Positions 15,310 to 24,480 are shown, counted from the stretch's first letter. The stretch is DNA of 33,710 nucleotides from Ferrithrix thermotolerans DSM 19514 (GCA_945861025.1 CAMASN010000032.1:1-33710), one strand, 5' to 3'. Numbers and translations: made by a program. The notes: generated from the letters alone by a model not told the origin.

Positions 15310-16806
15310 CTACGCGGGCCGCTTCCAGTGAACGCCCACAGCGGCTCCCAGCACCGACACCTCATCAATGATGTCGTCGAGCATGTCCCACAGATCGGGC
15401 ACAAGTTCGCGGCAGCTCACCAGCCCGAAGTCGAGCGAGTCGAGGTAGCTCTGCACGGTGATGTTGAGACCCTGACCATCGACCACGGTAGAAACGGGGT
15501 AGTAGTGAAGCAACCGCGAGCCTGCGGCGTAGAGCGGTTCGCGCGGGCCTGGCACGTTCGAGATCACAAGGTTCACTGGGGTGCCGAATCGACCGGTCAG
15601 GCGCAGCGCGGTGCGCATGGCTTGGGCGAACACGGCTGGCGGAGCGAACTGGGCAAAGTCGGTGAGCGCCTCGGCGGGAACTGCATCGAACAGCTGCTTG
15701 GCGCCCACCATCGAGTCGTGCACGCGCTGCACGCGTTGCAGCGGGTCGGGCTCGTCGGTGGGTAGCCCGGCGAAAATTGCCGACACGCGGTTTGACCATT
15801 TGTCGGTCTCGGCGCCGGTGCGAATAGACACTGGCACCATTGCAATCAATGCCGACTCGGGTAATGCATCGTGGCGCTCGAGCCACGTGCGCAGGCCACC
15901 GGCGCACACCGCCATCACCACATCGTTGAGCGTGGCGCCGCAGGCATTTTTGATCTCCTTGATCGTGCCGAGCGGCACTGATCCGTATGCAAACCGGCGG
16001 TGCGCAGTGATGTTGGCGTTGAATGGAGTTCTGGGCGCGGTGAGCGATGGGGGAGGACCTACGGCTTCTTCATCTTCGCGCTTGCGGCCGATGTTGAGCA
16101 TGGCGCCGAGTGGACCGCGCAAGCTGGCGCGGGCGTGATCGGCGGCAGCGACGAGTGCAGGGTTGCGGGTGGCGCGGCCAAGATCACGCGCTGTTCGCGC
16201 ACCGAGCAACAACGCTCGACCGGGCTTACGAATGAGCTTGCCCGCGGCGCGGGCGATCATCTCGTTATCCGAAGGGATTCGCTCGGGCTTCCACTCGGAG
16301 GTGGCGGCTTCGAACTCGCCGCCATCGGGCTGGTGGTCGAGCATCAGCATCAGCAATTCGGAACCCGATGCGCCATCAATGGTGGCGTGATGAACTTTAG
16401 TGAGAATGGCAAACCGATTCTCGGGTAAACCCTCGATGACGTAGGTCTCCCACAACGGGCGGCCGCGGTCGAGCGGGCGGCCCACGATTCGCGCCACGAG
16501 TTCGCCGATCTGATGATCGTTGCCGGGTGTTGGCACTGCGGTGTGGCGCACATGAAAGTCGAGGTCGAAGTTCGGGTCCTCGACCCAAAACGGATGGTCG
16601 AGACCGAACGGCACTTCGCGAATGCGGCGCCGAAGTGGTTCGAGTAAATGCAGACGCTGCGCAATCTGTTCGCGCCATTCGCTGAGCGGGTCGTAGTCGG
16701 GCTGATCTGATGGTCGTTCGTACACCGACAGGCTCGACACGTGTCCGAACTGGGCAGCGGTCTCCATGTAGAGAAACGATGCGTCAACACCAGATAGTTG
16801 CTTCAA
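15310..16806 (-). CDS. wax ester synthase / diacylglycerol acyltransferase (WS/DGAT)
   Basis: A 498-residue enzyme of the bacterial WS/DGAT family, a usual length. The N-terminus has the family's typical opening (LSGVDASFLYMET). The catalytic motif His139-His140-x3-Asp144-Gly145 (HHATIDG) is intact, and the C-terminal half has a PVSIRT strand and the NVPGP loop. It transfers acyl groups from acyl-CoA to long-chain alcohols or diacylglycerol, forming storage lipid at the inner membrane face. The start is TTG 16806, with GGGGAG 7 bases upstream. It follows the ABC exporter gene pair by 18 bases, so it is probably the third gene of that operon. The substrate is not determined. Confidence 0.93.
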   Translation of the reverse strand: MKQLSGVDASFLYMETAAQFGHVSSLSVYERPSDQPDYDPLSEWREQIAQRLHLLEPLRRRIREVPFGLDHPFWVEDPNFDLDFHVRHTAVPTPGNDHQIGELVARIVGRPLDRGRPLWETYVIEGLPENRFAILTKVHHATIDGASGSELLMLMLDHQPDGGEFEAATSEWKPERIPSDNEMIARAAGKLIRKPGRALLLGARTARDLGRATRNPALVAAADHARASLRGPLGAMLNIGRKREDEEAVGPPPSLTAPRTPFNANITAHRRFAYGSVPLGTIKEIKNACGATLNDVVMAVCAGGLRTWLERHDALPESALIAMVPVSIRTGAETDKWSNRVSAIFAGLPTDEPDPLQRVQRVHDSMVGAKQLFDAVPAEALTDFAQFAPPAVFAQAMRTALRLTGRFGTPVNLVISNVPGPREPLYAAGSRLLHYYPVSTVVDGQGLNITVQSYLDSLDFGLVSCRELVPDLWDMLDDIIDEVSVLGAAVGVHWKRPA

Positions 16807-16824
16807 CAGGTTCTCCCCGAGGCG

Positions 16825-18699
16825 TTAGATATCGACAGCGGCCGCAGCGAACTGCGCGTTGTATAGCGCATAGTACGCACCACGCTTCGCAAGTAGTTCA
16901 TGGTGGTTGCCCTGCTCGACGATGCTTCCGGCGTCCATCACCAAAATCAGGTCGGCATCGCGAATGGTGCTGAGTCGATGAGCGATCACAAAGCTGGTGC
17001 GCTTTGAACGCAGTGCGGCCATCGCCTGCTGGATCAGGACCTCAGTGCGTGTGTCCACGGAGCTTGTCGCTTCGTCGAGAATCAAGATGGCTGGGTTGGC
17101 CAAAAAGGCTCGGGCGATAGTGATGAGCTGCTTCTCGCCGGCGCTGATAGCGCCGCCTTCGTCGTCGATGCGTGTGTCGTAACCCTCGGACAACGAATGC
17201 ACGAATCGATCAACGTAGGTGGCTCGCGCAGCTTCAAGAATCTGTTCTTCGGTGCAACCAACGAGGCCGTAGGCGATGTTCTCGCGAATAGTTCCGCTAA
17301 ACAGCCAGGTGTCTTGTAGCACCATGCCCACGTTGCTGCGCAGGTCGCGTCGAGGCATCTGCGAAATGTCGACACCGTCGAGCCGGATGACGCCGCCACC
17401 GATTTCGTAGAAGCGCATGATGAGGTTCACCAACGTGGTCTTGCCGGCTCCGGTGGGCCCAACGATGGCAACGGTCTGGCCGGGTTCAGCGATGAGCGAC
17501 AGGTCGGCGATGAGCGGATTCGCTGGGTCGTATGAGAACGACACATGGTCGAACTCGACCCTGCCGCGTGGCTCTGGCGTGGTCTCTGCGAGCGGCGCAT
17601 CGGGGCTTTGCTCGGGAGCGTCGAGTAACTCAAAGACCCGCTCGGCCGAAGCAATACCCGACTGCAATACGTTGGCCATCGAGGCCAGTTGGGTGAGCGG
17701 CTGCGTGAACTGACGCGAGTACTGAATGAACGCCTGCACATCGCCAAGGCTCATCGCGCCCGACGAAACTCGCAGCCCGCCAATGACAGCGATGGCCACG
17801 AAGTTGAGGTTGCCGAGAAACATCATCGCGGGCTGGATGAGGCCAGCGATGAACTGCGCGCCGAAACTTGCTTCGTATAACTGATCGTTTTTGTCGCTGA
17901 AGCGTTGCTCGACCTCGCGTTGGCGACCGAAAACCTTGACCAGTGCGTGACCGGTGAAGGCCTCTTCGATCTGTGCGTTCAGTGCGCCGGTGTGCGACCA
18001 CTGTGCGATGAAGCGCAGCTTTGAGCGCTTGGTCACTACCCGGATGACATAGAACGACAACGGAATGGTGACCACGGCAACGCTGGCGAGCACCGGCGAG
18101 ATGATGTACATCATGATGACCACACCGACCAGGCTGAGCGTTGAGGTGAGCACCATGCTCAGCGACTGCTGCATGCTCTGCGAGATGTTGTCGATGTCGT
18201 TGGTGACACGGCTGAGCATGTCGCCACGCGGTTGCGAGTCGACATAGCTCAAGGACAATCGGTTGAGCTTGTCTTCGACGTCGGCGCGTAGGCGATACAT
18301 CGTTCGCTGCACCACCTTGGACAAGGTGAACGATTGCAGCAATGACAGAGTCGCCGACGCAACGTAGAGAGCCAAGACGCCGAGCAGCACATTGCGCAGA
18401 CCCCGGAAGTCGATGCCGACATCGCGGTTGATCAGGCCTTTGAAGATGATGTCGGTGCCATGCCCAAGGATTCGAGGCCCGAGTACCGACAGGGTGACGC
18501 TGCCCAAAGCCAGCACCACGCCCATGATGGCGCCGAATCGTTCGGGTCGAAGTCGGCCAAGCAGGCGGCGTGAGGACCCGCCAAAGTCTTTAGATTTCTC
18601 GGCGGGCATGCCCATGGTGGCCATGCGCCCAGCGGGACCCAAGTTGCGTAGCTCGGACCCTGGCTGCTTGGGTGCTGCGGTTGCGGCTGGATCGCTCAT
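16825..18699 (-). CDS. ABC half-exporter, subunit 2 of a heterodimer
   Basis: A 624-residue fused ABC exporter: an N-terminal Ala/Pro-rich extension (about 1-45), six-helix membrane domain (about 50-345), nucleotide-binding domain (about 375-615). Walker A is GPTGAGKTT (near 413), Walker B LILDEATSSVD with the catalytic Glu, H-loop AHRLSTI. The signature reads ISAGEKQ instead of LSGGQ. This pairs with the neighbour's altered Walker B, as in heterodimeric exporters of the TM287/288 or BmrCD kind. The ATG at 18699 overlaps the upstream gene's stop (ATGA), so translation is coupled. An open frame upstream of 18699 is not coding. The cargo is unknown; the WS/DGAT gene downstream hints at lipids. 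Confidence 0.9.
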   Translation of the reverse strand: MSDPAATAAPKQPGSELRNLGPAGRMATMGMPAEKSKDFGGSSRRLLGRLRPERFGAIMGVVLALGSVTLSVLGPRILGHGTDIIFKGLINRDVGIDFRGLRNVLLGVLALYVASATLSLLQSFTLSKVVQRTMYRLRADVEDKLNRLSLSYVDSQPRGDMLSRVTNDIDNISQSMQQSLSMVLTSTLSLVGVVIMMYIISPVLASVAVVTIPLSFYVIRVVTKRSKLRFIAQWSHTGALNAQIEEAFTGHALVKVFGRQREVEQRFSDKNDQLYEASFGAQFIAGLIQPAMMFLGNLNFVAIAVIGGLRVSSGAMSLGDVQAFIQYSRQFTQPLTQLASMANVLQSGIASAERVFELLDAPEQSPDAPLAETTPEPRGRVEFDHVSFSYDPANPLIADLSLIAEPGQTVAIVGPTGAGKTTLVNLIMRFYEIGGGVIRLDGVDISQMPRRDLRSNVGMVLQDTWLFSGTIRENIAYGLVGCTEEQILEAARATYVDRFVHSLSEGYDTRIDDEGGAISAGEKQLITIARAFLANPAILILDEATSSVDTRTEVLIQQAMAALRSKRTSFVIAHRLSTIRDADLILVMDAGSIVEQGNHHELLAKRGAYYALYNAQFAAAAVDI

Positions 18700-20429
18700 G
18701 CTGCGTCCTCGGCGCTCATCTGTGATGCAACGATCTCGGCATACGTGGGGCACGTGGCGAGCAGCTCGGTGTGCGTGCCAAGGCCCACGGGAGCGCCGTC
18801 TTCGATCACCAAAATCTGGTTGGCGTTGATGATGGTGGACACGCGCTGGGCAACGATGACCACAGTTGCATTTGCGGTGTGCGGGGCGAGCGCAGCGCGT
18901 AGGCGGGCGTCGGTGGCGAGGTCGAGCGCAGAGAACGAGTCGTCGAACAAATAGATCTCAGGCCTGCGCACCAAGGCTCGGGCGATGGCCAGCCGCTGGC
19001 GCTGTCCGCCAGAAACGTTTGAGCCGCCTTGGGCGATTGGGGCATCGAGTTGACCCGGCATCGCTGAGACGAAATCGGTGGCTTGGGCGATTGCGAGTGC
19101 GGCCCACAGGTCTTCGTCGGTGGCATTGGGATCGGCGAAGCGGAGGTTGCTGGCGACGGTGCCTGAGAAGAGATATGGCTTTTGCGGAACGAGTCCAATG
19201 CGTCCCCACAGCAGATCGGGGTCGAGGTCGCGAACGTTGACACCGTTCACGATCACCGAGCCCGACGTGGCGTCGAAGAGTCGTGGTATCAAACTGAGCA
19301 ACGTTGTCTTGCCGGAGCCTGTGCTGCCGATGATTGCAGTGGTTTGTCCGGCGGTGGCGCGCAGCGAGATGCCACCCAACACCGGAGCAACGGCGCCGGG
19401 GTAGTGGAAGCCGACGTCTCTGAGTTCGAGGGTGCTGTGACTGGTGAGGTCGGTGGTGGGGTGAGCAGAGCGCACAACGGATGACTCGGTGTCGAGCACT
19501 TCGTTGATGCGTTCGGCACACACAGCGGCGCGGGGGATGAGCACGGCCATGAACGTGGCCATCATCACCGACATCAAGATCTGAGCGAGGTAGCTGAGGA
19601 ATGCAATGAGCGCACCGATTTTCATCTCGCCTCTGTCGATGCGCCCAGCACCGAACCACAACACGGCCACGCTTGAAGCGTTGAGAATGAACATCACCGA
19701 GGGGAACATCACTGCCTGCAAGCGCCCGGCCCGCAGCGCTGCACCGGTGACCTCGGTGTTCACCTCGGCGAAACGGTCGACCTCGACGGGTTCGCGGACA
19801 AACGCACGCACTACGCGGATTCCCGTGATCTGCTCGCGCAGCACGCGGTTGACGGTGTCGATGCGGGTTTGCATCACTTGGAATTGCGGCACCATTTTTG
19901 AAACCACGATGCCCACGCACAGCAATAGCAACGGAACGCCGACGGCCAAAATCCACGACAGCCCACGGTCTTCGCGCAGCGCCATGATGATGCCGCCAAC
20001 CGCTGTGATAGGCGCGGCGACCAGCATGGTGCATGTCATCATCATGAACATCTGCACTTGCTGTACGTCGTTGGTGATTCGGGTGATGAGCGACGGAGCG
20101 CCGAATTGGCCAACCTCGCGGGCAGAGAACTCGCTGACGTGGTTGAAGATGCCGCGGCGTACGTCGCGGCCAAAACCCATCGAGGCCCGCGACCCGTAGT
20201 ACACCGCGGCGCACGCAGTGGCTACCTGCACCACGGTGACAGCGATCATCAGCGCGCCGGTTTTCCAGATGTAACCCGTATCGCCGGTGGCGACGCCTTT
20301 GTCAATGATCGATGCATTCAGAGAGGGCAGATACAGCGCTGCCAACGACTGAATCATTTGCATCACAACGACTGCGATGAGCGCGCCCCGATATCGCCCG
20401 AGATACGAGCGAAGCAGACGAGCAAGCAT
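18696..20429 (-). CDS. ABC half-exporter, subunit 1 with degenerate catalytic site
   Basis: A 577-residue fused ABC exporter: six-helix membrane domain (about 15-300), nucleotide-binding domain (about 335-570). Walker A GSTGSGKTT (near 365), signature VSGGQRQRL (near 470), but Walker B is IYLFDDSFSALD: the catalytic Glu is Asp, and the H-loop reads AQRVSTI, with Gln in place of His. Both changes mark the non-hydrolysing site in heterodimeric exporters. The partner is the overlapping downstream gene. ATG 20429 has GGAGA 6-7 bases upstream; a more distal in-frame ATG (20465) lacks this. It is the first gene of a three-gene operon ending with WS/DGAT. Confidence 0.9.
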   Translation of the reverse strand: MLARLLRSYLGRYRGALIAVVVMQMIQSLAALYLPSLNASIIDKGVATGDTGYIWKTGALMIAVTVVQVATACAAVYYGSRASMGFGRDVRRGIFNHVSEFSAREVGQFGAPSLITRITNDVQQVQMFMMMTCTMLVAAPITAVGGIIMALREDRGLSWILAVGVPLLLLCVGIVVSKMVPQFQVMQTRIDTVNRVLREQITGIRVVRAFVREPVEVDRFAEVNTEVTGAALRAGRLQAVMFPSVMFILNASSVAVLWFGAGRIDRGEMKIGALIAFLSYLAQILMSVMMATFMAVLIPRAAVCAERINEVLDTESSVVRSAHPTTDLTSHSTLELRDVGFHYPGAVAPVLGGISLRATAGQTTAIIGSTGSGKTTLLSLIPRLFDATSGSVIVNGVNVRDLDPDLLWGRIGLVPQKPYLFSGTVASNLRFADPNATDEDLWAALAIAQATDFVSAMPGQLDAPIAQGGSNVSGGQRQRLAIARALVRRPEIYLFDDSFSALDLATDARLRAALAPHTANATVVIVAQRVSTIINANQILVIEDGAPVGLGTHTELLATCPTYAEIVASQMSAEDAA

Positions 20430-20463
20430 GAGTTCTCCAGAGGCAGGGGGTACGAACGGCCTC

Positions 20464-20796
20464 ATGATGGTACGCGCCGCTCAGGCCAAATCGCGATTTG
20501 TCCGGCTGAGCGGGGCGTGGAGTGACATGCTGCACTCCATGCGACGTTCTATTGACGACTACCCCTTTTCTGAGGCCGATCGACCCGCAGGCGATGAAGA
20601 TGCCGCCCGTCTGTCGTGGGCCATTGCGATTAGCGACGACTACGACGACGCCGAACCGCGGGTGGTACTCACCCTTGAAGAGGTTGGCCTGCCTGGCGAG
20701 GGGCTCGTCGCCCATCTGCCTCCGCATCTGGCTCGTCGCCTACGAGGCGCAATCCACGACGCACTCAAGGAAATTGGAGAAGACCCAGGTCGTTGA
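20464..20796 (+). CDS. small acidic protein of unknown function
   Basis: A 110-residue protein I do not recognise. It has a basic N-terminus (residues 1-30) followed by an acidic core (SEADRPAGDEDAARL, SDDYDDAEPRVVLTLEEVGLPG) and an amphipathic C-terminal helix (LPPHLARRLRGAIHDALKEIG). No signal peptide or membrane segment. ATG 20464 or 20467 is chosen over 20428, which would overlap the divergent ABC start; TACGAA lies 7 bases before 20464 but has A in the invariant T position. The gene lies between the ABC operon and the sulfite reductase. The acidic core and VVLTLEEVGLPG strand suggest a small folded domain, nothing more. Confidence 0.6.
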   Translation: MMVRAAQAKSRFVRLSGAWSDMLHSMRRSIDDYPFSEADRPAGDEDAARLSWAIAISDDYDDAEPRVVLTLEEVGLPGEGLVAHLPPHLARRLRGAIHDALKEIGEDPGR

Positions 20797-20823
20797 TTTC
20801 GCTGGGGAATGTTGCCGCGACCG

Positions 20824-20874
20824 TTGGCGAACCGTCCCAGTTGGTCTATTGTTGACCTAGTTAGTCGGATTTAG
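20824..20874 (+). promoter_or_regulatory. sulfite/nitrite reductase promoter with downstream operator-like motif
   Basis: TTGGCG (20824-20829), a 17-base spacer and TATTGT (20847-20852) make a good promoter, predicting a leader of about 58 bases. At 20855-20874 the motif GACCTAGTTAGTCGGATTTA covers the predicted start site. Its AGTCGG/ATTTA look recalls Rrf2-family operators controlling Fe-S and sulfur genes; this is a resemblance, not an identification. Confidence 0.45.
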
Positions 20875-20916
20875 CCCGATGTTTGTTTCTGTTCCTCTCT
20901 TGCTTGGAGGCCGCCC

Positions 20917-22707
20917 GTGGGCGTCACCCCGATAGTTGCCGAACCTCGTGACCTCGACGCCGAGCAGCAGCGCGACATTGTTCGTTTCGAACAAGCCGTT
21001 ACGCAGTACCTCGCTGGCGAGATTGGCGAAGACGTCTTTCGAGTCATGCGCCTCAACAACGGCGTCTACGGCCAGCGCCAAGGCGGCACCAATCAGATGG
21101 TGCGCATCAAGTTGCCCGCGGGCACCATTACGCCCGAACAGATGGACATGATGGGCTATCTCGCCGAGACCTTCTCTCGCGGCTGGGGCCACATCACCAC
21201 CCGCCAAAACGTGCAGGTCCACTTCGTTGAACTCACTCGGGTTCCCGAACTCATGCGTCAACTCGCAACGGTCGGGCTCACCAGCCGCGAGGCGTGCGGC
21301 GACACCGTGCGCAACGTGATGGCATGTCATCTTGCTGGTGCGTGCCCCCACGAACACCTCGATGTCACCGCTTGGGCCGATGCCACGTTCCGCCATTTCG
21401 TGCGCAACCCATTGGGCCAACGTCTGCCGCGCAAGTTCAAAGTGAACTTCTCGGGCTGCAGCACCGACTGCGGTCAGGCGATGTTCAACGATGTTGGTGT
21501 CATCGCCACCACTCGCACCCTCGACAACGGCGACACCGAAGCGGGCTTCCGTATTTATATCGCTGGTGGCCTGGGCGCAACGCCGCATCCAGCGTTGGCC
21601 CTCGAAGACTTCACGACCCGCGAAGAATTGCTGCCCACCATCGAAGCCGCATTACGCGTGTTTGAGCAGACCGGTAACCGCGACAACAAGCTGCGCGCTC
21701 GAATGAAGTGGATCGTTGATCAACTCGGCATCGACGAGGTCCGTCGCCGGGTCATCAAGATTCGTCACACGCTGCCCGCCTCGTCGTCGTGGCCGGGCGG
21801 CATCCCCGCCGAAGTCGCCATCGCTGGCGACAAGCCTGCTGGACGCTCAGCAACCGTCGAAGCCACCGCAGTTGGGCAAGGCGTCAATGTCACGCTCACG
21901 CCTCGCGACCCGTACAGCCGTTGGGTTGCTACCAGCGTCATCCGCGGCACGGCCAACGGCACTGTGTCGGCGGTTGCCTACGCAGCGCTTGGCGATCTCA
22001 CCGCTTCGCAGTTCCGGTCGCTCGCTTCGATCCAGCGCGAACTCGCTGCCGATGTTCGTTTGAGCAACCGTCAAAACGTTGTGTTCCGCGGCCTCACCGA
22101 GGAGCAACTTCCTGTTCTGTATTCCCGCCTCGAGGCCATCGACATGGCACGACCCGGCGCCGAGTTGGCCCGCGATGTCGTTGCGTGCCCCGGTGCAGAT
22201 ACGTGCAATATTGCTGTCACTCAGTCACGGGGTTTGGCCAAGGCCATTGGCGATCGTCTCGAAGAAGAGGGTCTCGCCGAAGTCGGCGGCATCCGCATCA
22301 ACATCTCTGGTTGCACGAACAGTTGCGGTCAGCATCACGCGTCCGACATCGGATTCTTCGGTGCCGAGCGTCGTGCGCACGGCAGGGCGGCCCCCGGCTA
22401 CCAGATGTTGCTCGGCGGTTACGTGGGCGAAGAGAGCATTCACTTCGGCGAGAAGGCGTTGCGGCTTCCTGCCAAGGCTGCACCCGAAGCTGCAGTGCGG
22501 GTTGTGCGTCGCTTCGCCGAAGAGCGTGAGGCCGGCGAACGATTCCGCACATGGATGGATCGCGTCGGCGGCGCTTCGGCTGTCGCCGACACGCTCAAAG
22601 ACCTCGACTTCTTCCCATCGCCCGAAGATGCCCCCGAGTTCTATGCCGACTACGACGAGACTGGGCCCTTTGTTGCCGACGTCGGCGAGTCAGAGTGCGC
22701 AGTCTGA
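20917..22707 (+). CDS. sirohaem-dependent sulfite/nitrite reductase
   Basis: A 596-residue assimilatory reductase with the usual duplicated ferredoxin-like and sirohaem domains. The 4Fe-4S/sirohaem cysteines are Cys424-x5-Cys430 (CPGADTC) and Cys466-x3-Cys470 (GCTNSCG). The early GQRQGGTNQMVRIKLPAG and RGWGHITTRQNVQVHFV segments are typical of the family. It reduces sulfite to sulfide or nitrite to ammonia with six electrons from ferredoxin in the cytoplasm; sequence alone does not settle which. The GTG start (20917) has GGAGG six bases upstream. The DUF4202 gene overlaps its end, a pairing seen with sulfite reductases in other genomes, which leans towards sulfite. Confidence 0.93.
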   Translation: MGVTPIVAEPRDLDAEQQRDIVRFEQAVTQYLAGEIGEDVFRVMRLNNGVYGQRQGGTNQMVRIKLPAGTITPEQMDMMGYLAETFSRGWGHITTRQNVQVHFVELTRVPELMRQLATVGLTSREACGDTVRNVMACHLAGACPHEHLDVTAWADATFRHFVRNPLGQRLPRKFKVNFSGCSTDCGQAMFNDVGVIATTRTLDNGDTEAGFRIYIAGGLGATPHPALALEDFTTREELLPTIEAALRVFEQTGNRDNKLRARMKWIVDQLGIDEVRRRVIKIRHTLPASSSWPGGIPAEVAIAGDKPAGRSATVEATAVGQGVNVTLTPRDPYSRWVATSVIRGTANGTVSAVAYAALGDLTASQFRSLASIQRELAADVRLSNRQNVVFRGLTEEQLPVLYSRLEAIDMARPGAELARDVVACPGADTCNIAVTQSRGLAKAIGDRLEEEGLAEVGGIRINISGCTNSCGQHHASDIGFFGAERRAHGRAAPGYQMLLGGYVGEESIHFGEKALRLPAKAAPEAAVRVVRRFAEEREAGERFRTWMDRVGGASAVADTLKDLDFFPSPEDAPEFYADYDETGPFVADVGESECAV

Positions 22708-23285
22708 GCAAGCAACTGCTCGAGGCATGCGCAGCAATCGACGCCGCTAATGCGCTCGATCCAACGTCGGTCGTTGTTCGCGGCGAATCAATAGCGCTTG
22801 CCTTGGTGCATGGTCGTCTGGCCACCGATTGGGTGCGCCACCTCAACCCCGACGCCGACGACGCGCTTGTCATCGCCGCGCGTGCTCACCATCTGCGCCG
22901 CTGGGAAGTTCCTCGCACTACCTACCCCGAGGGCAAGGCTGGCTACCTGCGCTGGCGCAAGGATCAAAAGGCGCGTCACGCTCGCGATGTCGAGGTCATC
23001 CTGAACGACGTGGGTTACGACGCCGCCACGATTCAGCGGGTGCAGGTGTTGCTACGGCGCGAGCAACTGCGCACTGACGCCGACACTCAGACGCTTGAGG
23101 ACGCAGCGTGTCTCGTCTTCATCGAGACACAGTTAGCTGAGATGGCGCCACGCTTCGATCGTGACCATCTGCTTCAGGTGATTCGCAAGACCGCAGCGAA
23201 GATGAGTGCAGCCGGTCTGGGCGCTGTGGCGCTGCTCCCCATTGGTGCCGTTGAGCACGAGTTGCTCGCAGCAGCATTGGCGTAG
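22695..23285 (+). CDS. DUF4202-family protein, partner of the reductase
   Basis: A 196-residue helical protein. The family marks are clear: AIDAANALDP near the start, then AARAHHLRRWEVPR and YPEGKAGYLRWRKDQK, where the paired His and acidic residues could bind a metal. The function is unknown; genes of this family tend to sit next to sulfite or nitrite reductase genes. The start is GTG 22695, overlapping the reductase gene by 13 bases, so the two are translated together. The open frame before 22695 is only a shadow of the reductase. It may help mature or control the reductase, by inference from position. Confidence 0.8.
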   Translation: MRSLSKQLLEACAAIDAANALDPTSVVVRGESIALALVHGRLATDWVRHLNPDADDALVIAARAHHLRRWEVPRTTYPEGKAGYLRWRKDQKARHARDVEVILNDVGYDAATIQRVQVLLRREQLRTDADTQTLEDAACLVFIETQLAEMAPRFDRDHLLQVIRKTAAKMSAAGLGAVALLPIGAVEHELLAAALA

Positions 23286-23294
23286 CGCCCCGAA

Positions 23295-24443
23295 TTACAC
23301 GTAGTGCTCTTGCAGCGGCGGGAAGCCGTTGAAGCCCACCGAACTGTATGTGGTGGTGTAGGCGCCTGCAGACAAGATGTCGACCATGTCACCCTCGGCA
23401 AGCGCCAAGGGGAGCTCGTAGGCGCTCTTTTCGTAGAGCACGTCGGCCGAATCGCACGTGGGGCCCGCAAGCACAACCGGGCCGCTGGTCTGACCATCGT
23501 GAGGGGTGCGCAGCCGATAACGAATTGCTTCGTCCATGGTCTCGGCGAGACCGTGGAACTTGCCGCAGTCGAGATAGATCCATCGCTCGCTGTCGGCGGG
23601 AGAGCGCCGCGACACCAGCACCACCTCGCTGCGCAACACACCCGCATCGGCGACCAAGTAACGGCCGGGCTCGACCATCACCTCGGTGAGGCCGAGGGGA
23701 AACCACTTGGCCAATGCGGTGCGCACTGCGGCACCATACGCATCGATTGTTGGGGCTGCTTCGCGGTAGGTGCCGGGGAAGCCGCCGCCGAGGTTCACAA
23801 AAGTTGGATTCGCTCCCTGATTGCGTGCACGCTCGACAATCTCGGCGACCACCTCAAGTGTGTCGTCCCACGCGCCGAGGTCACGCTGCTGTGAGCCGAC
23901 ATGAAACGAAACACCCGACTCGAGTCCGGCCTTGCCCGCCAGTGCAAGCACGCGAACAACGTCGGGAGCCTCTGCGCCGAATTTGCGCGAGAGTGGCCAA
24001 TCGGCGCCACCGCAATCGTGACGCAACCGCACGCACACTGAGGCGCCAGGTGCTTCGACAGCTACCTTGTCGAGTTCGGCCTCGACGTCGACTGTGTAGC
24101 GACTCACGCCGCACGAGTGCGCGTATGCAATGTCGCGGCGCTTCTTAATGGTGTTGCCGTAGGAGATGTCATTGGGGTTCGCCCCGGCCTCGAGGCAGTG
24201 ATCGATCTCGGCCGGACTGGCGACGTCGAATGCTGAGCCGAGCGCAACAAGACGGCGCAGGATCGGCAGTGCAGGGTTGGCCTTGACTGCGTAATACACG
24301 CGGGCCGCAGGGATTGCTTGAACGAGTTGCACGTAACGCTCTTCGACGAGATCGACGTCGACGACAACGAACGGAGTGGGCGCATCACTGTCGCGAAGAA
24401 ACGTGTCGATCTTGGCGGAAGAAGAAGAGATCGGTGTGGTCAC
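23295..24443 (-). CDS. PLP-dependent ornithine/lysine decarboxylase family enzyme
   Basis: A 382-residue fold III PLP enzyme, the short bacterial/eukaryotic-type ornithine decarboxylase. The cofactor Lys is Lys54 in YYAVKANP; HVGSQ, the GGGFPG phosphate loop and the EPGRY motif follow; the catalytic Cys-Asp is in CDSADVLYEK near residue 328; the C-terminal AGAYTTTY holds the Tyr of the dimer site. It would convert ornithine (or lysine) to putrescine (or cadaverine). No other polyamine gene lies nearby. The GTG start (24443) has TATCGT 7 bases upstream, so it is probably leaderless. It converges with the DUF4202 gene over a gap of 9 bases. Confidence 0.92.
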   Translation of the reverse strand: MTTPISSSSAKIDTFLRDSDAPTPFVVVDVDLVEERYVQLVQAIPAARVYYAVKANPALPILRRLVALGSAFDVASPAEIDHCLEAGANPNDISYGNTIKKRRDIAYAHSCGVSRYTVDVEAELDKVAVEAPGASVCVRLRHDCGGADWPLSRKFGAEAPDVVRVLALAGKAGLESGVSFHVGSQQRDLGAWDDTLEVVAEIVERARNQGANPTFVNLGGGFPGTYREAAPTIDAYGAAVRTALAKWFPLGLTEVMVEPGRYLVADAGVLRSEVVLVSRRSPADSERWIYLDCGKFHGLAETMDEAIRYRLRTPHDGQTSGPVVLAGPTCDSADVLYEKSAYELPLALAEGDMVDILSAGAYTTTYSSVGFNGFPPLQEHYV

Positions 24444-24450
24444 GGCGGCG

Positions 24451-24456
24451 ACGATA
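24451..24456 (-). promoter_or_regulatory. leaderless -10 box (TATCGT) of the decarboxylase gene
   Basis: On the minus strand TATCGT is followed by 7 bases and GTG 24443. The surrounding TTTATATCGT is the AT-richest stretch nearby. No good -35 is found, so an activator at the upstream repeats is conceivable. Confidence 0.5.
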
Positions 24457-24480
24457 TAAAGCTCAACTATTCTTTGCTAC

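Noticed and set aside
18958-20214. A 418-codon open frame on the same strand as the ABC subunit 1 gene
   Set aside because: It is an Arg/His-rich out-of-frame shadow of the ABC gene with no motif.
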